This document shows, piece after piece, positions 55,861 through 64,000 of a DNA stretch of 64,000 nt. Both the position numbers and the translations under genes were made by a program. Source of the DNA: Apostichopus japonicus (lineage: Eukaryota; Echinodermata; Holothuroidea; Aspidochirotida; Stichopodidae); NCBI RefSeq assembly GCF_037975245.1, contig NC_092581.1, positions 7,469,501 through 7,533,500 of the forward strand, written 5' to 3'. The first letter of the stretch is position 1, and each line of letters begins with the position of its first letter. The notes below the pieces were generated by a model, which saw only the letters and a program-made list of their open reading frames with translations, was not told where the DNA came from and searched no databases.

Positions 55861-57123
55861 CAGTCGATTGATCGGTTCGGAACATTCGATTGATCGGTAA
55901 CGCACATTCGATTGATCGGTACGGAACATTCGATTGATCGGTAACGCACATTCGATTGATCGGTACCGCACAGTCGATTGATCGGTACCGAACATTCGAA
56001 TGATCGGTACCGCACATTCGATTGATCGGTACCGAACTTTCGATTGATCAGTACCGAACATTCTATTATTCGGTACTACACATTCCATTGATCAGTACGG
56101 AACCTTCGATTGATCGGTAGGTAACATTCGATTGACCGGTACCGCACATTCCATCGATCGGTACCGCGCATTCGACTGATCGGTACCACACATTTCATTG
56201 ATCGGTACCGAATATTCGATTGATCGGTGCCGCACATTCGATTGATCGAACGTTCGATAGATCGGTAGAGCACATTCAATTGATCGGTACTGCATATTCT
56301 ATTTATCGGTACTGAACATTCAATTGATCCGTAGCGAACATTGTATTGTTTGGTATCGCACATTTCATAGATCGGTACCGCACATCCGATTGATCGGTAT
56401 CGAACATTCGATTGATCGGTAGATCACATTCAATTGATCGGTACCGCACATTCGATTGATCGGTACCGAACATTCGAATGATCGGTATCGATCAATCGAA
56501 AGTGCGGTACCGCACATTCGATTGATCGGTACCGAACATTCGATTAATCGGTAACGCACATTCGATTTATCTGTATCTCACATTCGATTTATCGGTACCG
56601 AACATTCGATTGATCGGTACCGCACATTTGATTGACCGGTACCGAACATTTGAATGATCGGTACCGCACATTCGATTGATCGGTACCGAACATTCGATTG
56701 ATCAGTACCGAACATTCTATTATTCGGTACTACACATTCCATTGATCAGTACGGAACATTCGATTGATCGGTAGGTAACATTCGATTGACCGGTACCGCA
56801 CATTCCATCGATCGGTACCGCGCATTCGACTGATCGGTACCACACATTTCATTGATCGGTACCGAATATTCGATTGATCGGTGCCGCACATTCGATTGAT
56901 CGGTATCGAACGTTCGATAGATCGGTAGAGCACATTCAATTGATCGGTACTGCATATTCGTTTGATCGGTACTGAACATTCAATTGATCAGTAGCGAACA
57001 TTTTATTGTTTGGTATCGCACATTTCATAGATCGGTATCGCACATCCGATTGATCGGTATCGAACATTCGATTGATCGGTAGATCACATTCAATTGATCG
57101 GTACCGCACATTCGATTGATCGG
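55829..57123. repeat. 1.34-kb block X, copy 1
   Basis: This block follows array A and recurs at 59,782 and 61,124. It contains two related halves about 660 bp (30 monomers) apart, marked by TTCTATTATTCGGTACTACAC at 56,061 and 56,715 (654 bp here because of a private 6-bp deletion; 660 bp in copy 2). It also contains one inverted monomer at 56,489-56,528. Typical variants are GGTAGGTAAC, CATTCCATCGATCGG, GCGCATTCGACTG and CATTTCATAGATCGG. Confidence 0.9.
56489..56528. repeat. Inverted monomer: 40-bp palindrome, copy 1
   Basis: The left arm CGATCAATCGAA is the reverse complement of the usual TTCGATTGATCG, and the two arms meet at GTGCGGTACCGCAC, centred between 56,508 and 56,509. Only one base pair in the 20-bp arms is mismatched. 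One monomer is thus in the opposite orientation within an otherwise strictly head-to-tail array. It could extrude as a short hairpin. Confidence 0.93.
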
Positions 57124-58417
57124 TACCGCACATTCGATTGATCGGTACGGAATATTCGATTGATCAGTACCGCACATTCGATTGATCGGTATCGAACATT
57201 CGATTGATCTTTACCGCACATTCGATTGATCGGTACCACACATTCGATTGATCGATACGGAACATTCAATAGGTCGGTACGGAACATTCGATTGATCGGT
57301 ACCGCACATTCGATTGATCGGTACGGCACATTCGATCGATCGGCAACGAAAATTCGATTGATCAATACCGAACATTCGATTGATCGGTACCGCACATTCG
57401 ATTGATAGGTACCGCACATTCGATTATTCGGCAACGAACATTCGATTGATCGGTACCGCACATTCGATTATCCAGTTCGGCACATTCGATTGATCGGTAC
57501 TGAACATTCGATTGATCGGTACCAAACATTTGATTGATCAGTACCTCACATTCGATTGATCGGTACCGCACATTCGATCGATCGGTAGGGAACATTCGAT
57601 TGATCGGTACCGCACATTCCATTGATCGGTACCACACATTCGATTGATAGGTACGGAACATTCGATTGATCGGTACCGCACATTCGATTGAACGGTACCG
57701 CACATTCGATCGATCGGTACGGAACATTCGATTGATCCGTACCGCACATTCGATTGATCGGTACCGCACATTCGATTGATCGGTGGGAACATTCGAGTGA
57801 TCGGTAGGGAAGATTCGATTGAACTTTACCGCACATTCGATTGATCGGTACCACACATTCGATTGATCGGTACGGAACATTCAATAGGTCGGTACGGCAC
57901 TTTCGATTGATCGGTAACGCACATTCGATTGATCGGTACCGCACAGTCGATTGATCGGTACCGAACATTCGAATGATCGGTACCGCACATTCAATTGATC
58001 GGTACCGAACTTTCGATTGATCAGTACCGAACATTCTATTATTCGGTACTACACATTCCATTGATCAGTACGGAACATTCGATTGATCGGTAGGTAACAT
58101 TCGATTGACCGGTACCGCACATTCCATCGATCGGTACCGCGCATTCGACTGATCGGTACCACACATTTCATTGATCGGTACCGAATATTCGATTGATCGG
58201 CACCAAACATTCCATTGATCGGTACCACACATTCGATTGATAAGTACAGAACATTCGATTGATCGGTACTGCACATTCGATTGAACGGTATCGCACATTC
58301 GATTGATCGGTACGGAACATTCGATTGATCCGTACCGCACATTCGATTGATCGGTACCGCACATTCGATTGATCGGTACGGAACATTCGAGTGATTGGTA
58401 GGGAAGATTCGATTGAT
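57124..58417. repeat. Block Y, copy 1
   Basis: This stretch recurs at 62,491-63,784 at an offset of 5,367 bp. It includes CAATAGGTCGG, GATCGATCGGCAACG, TTATCCAGTTCGGC, GGTGGGAAC (a 21-bp monomer near 57,781), GATTGAACTTTACC and GATAAGTACAG. The identical register extends on both sides, so X-Y-286 is the real duplicated order: 56,489-58,633 matches 61,856-64,000. Confidence 0.9.
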
Positions 58418-59815
58418 CTTTACCGCTTATTCGATTGATCGGTACCACACATTCGATTGATCGGTACGGAACATTCAATAGGTCGGTACGGCACTTTCGA
58501 TTGATCGGTACCGCACATTCGATTGATCGGTACCGCACAGTCGATTGATCGGTTCGGAACATTCGATTGATCGGTAACGCACATTCGATTGATCGGTACG
58601 GAACATTCGATTGATCCGTACCGCACATTCGATTGATCGGTACCGCACATTCGATTGATCGGTACGGAACATTCGAGTGATCGGTAGGGAAGATTCGATT
58701 GATCTTTACCGCTTATTCGATTGATCGGTACCACACATTCGATTGATCGGTACGGAACATTCAATAGGTCGGTACGGCACTTTCGATTGATCGGTACCGC
58801 ACATTCGATTGATCGGTAACGCACAGTCGATTGATCGGTTCGGAACATTCGATTGATCGGTAACGCACATTCGATTGATCGGTACGGAACATTCGAGTGA
58901 TTGGTAGGGAAGATTCGATTGATCTTTACCGCTTATTCGATTGATCGGTACCACACATTCGATTGATCGGTACGGAACATTCAATAGGTCGGTACGGCAC
59001 TTTCGATTGATCGGTACCGCACATTCGATTGATCGGTACCGCACAGTCGATTGATCGGTTCGGAACATTCGATTGATCGGTAACGCACATTCGATTGATC
59101 GGTACGGAACATTCGATTGATCCGTACCGCACATTCGATTGATCGGTACCGCACATTCGATTGATCGGTACGGAACATTCGAGTGATCGGTAGGGAAGAT
59201 TCGATTGATCTTTACCGCTTATTCGATTGATCGGTACCACACATTCGATTGATCGGTACGGAACATTCAATAGGTCGGTACGGCACTTTCGATTGATCGG
59301 TACCGCACATTCGATTGATCGGTAACGCACAGTCGATTGATCGGTTCGGAACATTCGATTGATCGGTAACGCACATTCGATTGATCGGTACGGAACATTC
59401 GATTGATCCGTACCGCACATTCGATTGATCGGTACCGCACATTCGATTGATCGGTACGGAACATTCGAGTGATCGGTAGGGAAGATTCGATTGATCTTTA
59501 CCGCTTATTCGATTGATCGGTACCACACATTCGATTGATCGGTACGGAACATTCAATAGGTCGGTACGGCACTTTCGATTGATCGGTACCGCATATTCGA
59601 TTGATCGGTACCGCACAGTCGATTGATCGGTTCGGAACATTCGATTGATCGGTAACGCACATTCGATTGATCGGTACGGAACATTCGATTGATCCGTACC
59701 GCACATTCGATTGATCGGTACCGCACATTCGATTGATCGGTACGGAACATTCGAGTGATCGGTAGGGACGATTCGATTGATCTTTACCGCTTATTCGATT
59801 GATCGGTACCACACA
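58418..59815. repeat. 286-bp higher-order repeat, array B
   Basis: The same marker begins at 58,418, 58,704, 58,924, 59,210, 59,496 and 59,782. Spacings are 286, 220, 286, 286 and 286 bp. The 220-bp unit lacks 66 bp (three monomers) covering the GATCCGTACC and GGTACCGCAC monomers before GAGTGATTGG. The sixth unit again switches into the 1.34-kb block. Single markers are also found at 61,124 and 63,785. Confidence 0.94.
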
Positions 59816-61123
59816 GTCGATTGATCGGTTCGGAACATTCGATTGATCGGTAACGCACATTCGATTGATCGGTACGGAACATTCGATTGATCGGTAACGC
59901 ACATTCGATTGATCGGTACCGCACAGTCGATTGATCGGTACCGAACATTCGAATGATCGGTACCGCACATTCGATTGATCGGTACCGAACTTTCGATTGA
60001 TCAGTACCGAACATTCTATTATTCGGTACTACACATTCCATTGATCAGTACGGAACATTCGATTGATCGGTAGGTAACATTCGATTGACCGGTACCGCAC
60101 ATTCCATCGATCGGTACCGCGCATTCGACTGATCGGTACCACACATTTCATTGATCGGTACCGAATATTCGATTGATCGGTGCCGCACATTCGATTGATC
60201 GGTATCGAACGTTCGATAGATCGGTAGAGCACATTCAATTGATCGGTACTGCATATTCTATTTATCGGTACTGAACATTCAATTGATCCGTAGCGAACAT
60301 TGTATTGTTTGGTATCGCACATTTCATAGATCGGTACCGCACATCCGATTGATCGGTATCGAACATTCGATTGATCGGTAGATCACATTCAATTGATCGG
60401 TACCGCACATTCGATTGATCGGTACCGAACATTCGAATGATCGGTATCGATCAATCGAAAGTGCGGTACCGCACATTCGATTGATCGGTACCGAACATTC
60501 GATTAATCGGTAACGCACATTCGATTTATCTGTATCTCACATTCGATTTATCGGTACCGAACATTCGATTGATCGGTACCGCACATTTGATTGACCGGTA
60601 CCGAACATTTGAATGATCGGTACCGCACATTCGATTGATCGGTACCGAACATTCGATTGATCAGTACCGAACATTCTATTATTCGGTACTACACATTCCA
60701 TTGATCAGTACGGAACATTCGATTGATCGGTAGGTAACATTCGATTGACCGGTACCGCACATTCCATCGATCGGTACCGCGCATTCGACTGATCGGTACC
60801 ACACATTTCATTGATCGGTACCGAATATTCGATTGATCGGTGCCGCACATTCGATTGATCGGTATCGAACGTTCGATAGATCGGTAGAGCACATTCAATT
60901 GATCGGTACTGCATATTCGTTTGATCGGTACTGAACATTCAATTGATCAGTAGCGAACATTTTATTGTTTGGTATCGCACATTTCATAGATCGGTATCGC
61001 ACATCCGATTGATCGGTATCGAACATTCGATTGATCGGTAGATCACATTCAATTGATCGGTACCGCACATTCGATTGATCGGTACGGAACATTCGAGTGA
61101 TCGGTAGGGACGATTCGATTGAT
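59782..61123. repeat. 1.34-kb block X, copy 2
   Basis: The copy lies 3,953 bp from copy 1, becoming 3,959 bp after the 6-bp deletion in copy 1. It is followed directly by copy 3 at a spacing of 1,342 bp (61 monomers). The two internal TTCTATTATTCGG markers are at 60,014 and 60,674, exactly 660 bp apart. Confidence 0.92.
60448..60487. repeat. Inverted monomer palindrome, copy 2
   Basis: Identical to the element at 56,489, carried in block X copy 2 (offset 3,959 bp). Confidence 0.93.
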
Positions 61124-61789
61124 CTTTACCGCTTATTCGATTGATCGGTACCACACAGTCGATTGATCGGTTCGGAACATTCGATTGATCGGTAACGCAC
61201 ATTCGATTGATCGGTACGGAACATTCGATTGATCGGTAACGCACATTCGATTGATCGGTACCGCACAGTCGATTGATCGGTACCGAACATTCGAATGATC
61301 GGTACCGCACATTCGATTGATCGGTACCGAACTTTCGATTGATCAGTACCGAACATTCTATTATTCGGTACTACACATTCCATTGATCAGTACGGAACAT
61401 TCGATTGATCGGTAGGTAACATTCGATTGACCGGTACCGCACATTCCATCGATCGGTACCGCGCATTCGACTGATCGGTACCACACATTTCATTGATCGG
61501 TACCGAATATTCGATTGATCGGTGCCGCACATTCGATTGATCGGTATCGAACGTTCGATAGATCGGTAGAGCACATTCAATTGATCGGTACTGCATATTC
61601 TATTTATCGGTACTGAACATTCAATTGATCCGTAGCGAACATTGTATTGTTTGGTATCGCACATTTCATAGATCGGTACCGCACATCCGATTGATCGGTA
61701 TCGAACATTCGATTGATCGGTAGATCACATTCAATTGATCGGTACCGCACATTCGATTGATCGGTACCGAACATTCGAATGATCGGTAT

Positions 61790-61829
61790 CGATCAATCGA
61801 AAGTGCGGTACCGCACATTCGATTGATCG
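61790..61829. repeat. Inverted monomer palindrome, copy 3
   Basis: Identical element in block X copy 3. A second one follows 66 bp later, because three monomers including the inverted one were duplicated. Confidence 0.93.
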
Positions 61830-61855
61830 GTACCGAACATTCGAATGATCGGTAT

Positions 61856-61895
61856 CGATCAATCGAAAGTGCGGTACCGCACATTCGATTGATCG
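61856..61895. repeat. Inverted monomer palindrome, copy 4
   Basis: Product of the 66-bp tandem duplication in block X copy 3. The spacing to the preceding palindrome is exactly three monomers. Confidence 0.93.
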
Positions 61896-62490
61896 GTACC
61901 GAACATTCGATTAATCGGTAACGCACATTCGATTTATCTGTATCTCACATTCGATTTATCGGTACCGAACATTCGATTGATCGGTACCGCACATTTGATT
62001 GACCGGTACCGAACATTTGAATGATCGGTACCGCACATTCGATTGATCGGTACCGAACATTCGATTGATCAGTACCGAACATTCTATTATTCGGTACTAC
62101 ACATTCCATTGATCAGTACGGAACATTCGATTGATCGGTAGGTAACATTCGATTGACCGGTACCGCACATTCCATCGATCGGTACCGCGCATTCGACTGA
62201 TCGGTACCACACATTTCATTGATCGGTACCGAATATTCGATTGATCGGTGCCGCACATTCGATTGATCGGTATCGAACGTTCGATAGATCGGTAGAGCAC
62301 ATTCAATTGATCGGTACTGCATATTCGTTTGATCGGTACTGAACATTCAATTGATCAGTAGCGAACATTTTATTGTTTGGTATCGCACATTTCATAGATC
62401 GGTATCGCACATCCGATTGATCGGTATCGAACATTCGATTGATCGGTAGATCACATTCAATTGATCGGTACCGCACATTCGATTGATCGG

Positions 62491-63784
62491 TACCGCACAT
62501 TCGATTGATCGGTACGGAATATTCGATTGATCAGTACCGCACATTCGATTGATCGGTATCGAACATTCGATTGATCTTTACCGCACATTCGATTGATCGG
62601 TACCACACATTCGATTGATCGATACGGAACATTCAATAGGTCGGTACGGAACATTCGATTGATCGGTACCGCACATTCGATTGATCGGTACGGCACATTC
62701 GATCGATCGGCAACGAAAATTCGATTGATCAATACCGAACATTCGATTGATCGGTACCGCACATTCGATTGATAGGTACCGCACATTCGATTATTCGGCA
62801 ACGAACATTCGATTGATCGGTACCGCACATTCGATTATCCAGTTCGGCACATTCGATTGATCGGTACTGAACATTCGATTGATCGGTACCAAACATTTGA
62901 TTGATCAGTACCTCACATTCGATTGATCGGTACCGCACATTCGATCGATCGGTAGGGAACATTCGATTGATCGGTACCGCACATTCCATTGATCGGTACC
63001 ACACATTCGATTGATAGGTACGGAACATTCGATTGATCGGTACCGCACATTCGATTGAACGGTACCGCACATTCGATCGATCGGTACGGAACATTCGATT
63101 GATCCGTACCGCACATTCGATTGATCGGTACCGCACATTCGATTGATCGGTGGGAACATTCGAGTGATCGGTAGGGAAGATTCGATTGAACTTTACCGCA
63201 CATTCGATTGATCGGTACCACACATTCGATTGATCGGTACGGAACATTCAATAGGTCGGTACGGCACTTTCGATTGATCGGTACCGCACATTCGATTGAT
63301 CGGTACCGCACAGTCGATTGATCGGTACCGAACATTCGAATGATCGGTACCGCACATTCAATTGATCGGTACCGAACTTTCGATTGATCAGTACCGAACA
63401 TTCTATTATTCGGTACTACACATTCCATTGATCAGTACGGAACATTCGATTGATCGGTAGGTAACATTCGATTGACCGGTACCGCACATTCCATCGATCG
63501 GTACCGCGCATTCGACTGATCGGTACCACACATTTCATTGATCGGTACCGAATATTCGATTGATCGGCACCAAACATTCCATTGATCGGTACCACACATT
63601 CGATTGATAAGTACAGAACATTCGATTGATCGGTACTGCACATTCGATTGAACGGTATCGCACATTCGATTGATCGGTACGGAACATTCGATTGATCCGT
63701 ACCGCACATTCGATTGATCGGTACCGCACATTCGATTGATCGGTACGGAACATTCGAGTGATTGGTAGGGAAGATTCGATTGAT
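62491..63784. repeat. Block Y, copy 2
   Basis: This is the counterpart of 57,124-58,417 at a constant 5,367-bp offset. One visible base difference is GGTACCGCAC near 63,282 where copy 1 has GGTAACGCAC near 57,915. The block leads into the start of a further 286-bp unit at 63,785, which runs off the window. Confidence 0.9.
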
Positions 63785-64000
63785 CTTTACCGCTTATTCG
63801 ATTGATCGGTACCACACATTCGATTGATCGGTACGGAACATTCAATAGGTCGGTACGGCACTTTCGATTGATCGGTACCGCACATTCGATTGATCGGTAC
63901 CGCACAGTCGATTGATCGGTTCGGAACATTCGATTGATCGGTAACGCACATTCGATTGATCGGTACGGAACATTCGATTGATCCGTACCGCACATTCGAT

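Larger units (their letters stand above)
61124..62490. repeat. 1.34-kb block X, copy 3 (with a 66-bp gain)
   Basis: The copy starts with the CTTTACCGCTTATTCG marker and follows copy 2 at 1,342 bp, rising to 1,408 bp after a 66-bp (three-monomer) duplication around the inverted monomer at 61,790-61,895. Copy 3 is followed by block Y. Confidence 0.92.
1..64000 (+). repeat. 22-bp satellite DNA array filling the whole window
   Basis: Every line of the window is made of head-to-tail copies of one 22-bp monomer, consensus CATTCGATTGATCGGTAC followed by CGCA (subtype A) or GGAA (subtype B). A and B often alternate. Recurrent minor variants include GATTAATCGG, GATTATTCAGTACGGCAC, GATCAGTTCTGTAC, GTTTGATCATTACCGAAC, GATCGGGAGGG and a 21-bp form containing AATCGGAAAGAAC. 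The core TTCGATTGATCGGTAC is the more constant part; the following four bases vary most. The consensus is 50% G+C with three CpGs and one GATC per monomer. Orientation is constant apart from one inverted monomer type near 56-62 kb. No stretch above about 30 bases lies outside the pattern, so no other sequence class is present. The array runs off both ends. Function is unknown; a heterochromatic or centromeric satellite is the natural inference. Confidence 0.98.

Noticed and set aside
1-64000. CRISPR array
   Set aside because: Repeats are directly abutting with no spacers of unique sequence, and no cas-like gene is present.
1-64000. Telomeric repeat
   Set aside because: The monomer is not G-rich on one strand and does not resemble TTAGGG-type or TTAGG-type repeats; the complex higher-order structure also argues against telomerase products.
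1-64000. Bacterial GATC cluster acting as a replication or mismatch-repair element
   Set aside because: GATC occurs once per monomer only because it is in the consensus. Nothing else suggests a bacterial replicon: no genes, no DnaA-type boxes in an origin arrangement.
1-64000. Promoter, terminator, riboswitch or RNA gene signals
   Set aside because: Any match to a short motif recurs every 22 bp, so it carries no information. No tRNA or rRNA fold or sequence was seen.
1-64000. Functional role of the CGGTACCG 8-bp palindrome present in each A-type monomer
   Set aside because: It is a short palindrome within the consensus and is broken in the equally common B type (GGTACGG). Without binding data it cannot be separated from chance.

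Overview
This window is satellite DNA from end to end. I see no gene, RNA gene, transposon or unique-sequence island in its 64,000 bases. The whole window is a head-to-tail array of a 22-bp monomer, written on the + strand as CATTCGATTGATCGGTAC followed by CGCA or GGAA. That is about 2,900 copies. The array starts and ends mid-monomer, so its true length is larger than the window. A megabase-type satellite with large nested duplications points to a eukaryotic chromosome, most likely heterochromatin or a centromeric/pericentromeric block. Nothing in the sequence identifies the species.

The apparent reading frames, almost all on the minus strand, are a by-product of the monomer. 22 is not divisible by 3, so a tandem array cycles through all three frames every 66 bp and encodes a 22-residue repeat in every frame. 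The minus-strand consensus has no stop in any frame; the plus strand has one TGA per monomer. I therefore annotate no CDS.

The information lies in the higher-order organisation. (1) 1-6.4 kb: mixed variants with a 572-bp (26-monomer) period at 4.1-5.3 kb and a dispersed 2.4-kb-spaced duplicate. (2) 6.46-26.96 kb: two near-identical tandem copies of a unit of about 10.2 kb (468 monomers in copy 1; copy 2 lacks 4). (3) 12.9-28.7 kb: a higher-order repeat with unit lengths of 1364 bp (62 monomers) and 1958 bp (62+27), overlapping both 10-kb copies and continuing past them. (4) 30-43 kb: a 4.1-kb tandem duplication (33.0-37.15 and 37.16-40.6 kb), plus partial copies at 30.2-31.4 and 42.3-43.1 kb, with nested 308-bp (14-monomer) pairs. 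(5) 41-52 kb: a patchwork of shared segments, including a mosaic junction near 50.6 kb. (6) 52-54.9 kb: a more degenerate zone with odd-length monomers and a 462/440-bp period. (7) 54.97-64 kb: 286-bp (13-monomer) higher-order arrays alternating with a block of about 1.34 kb that carries a single inverted monomer, itself present four times.

Most internal length differences between copies are exact multiples of 22 bp (66, 88, 594, 704). This is the signature of in-register unequal exchange or replication slippage. The most unusual observations are the embedded inverted monomer, a gene-conversion-like patch at 34.80-34.93 kb, the coupled two-allele monomer structure, and a resemblance of one monomer variant to the CENP-B box that is one base short. 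All positions of block edges are read by eye and are good to roughly one or two monomers unless an exact marker position is given.
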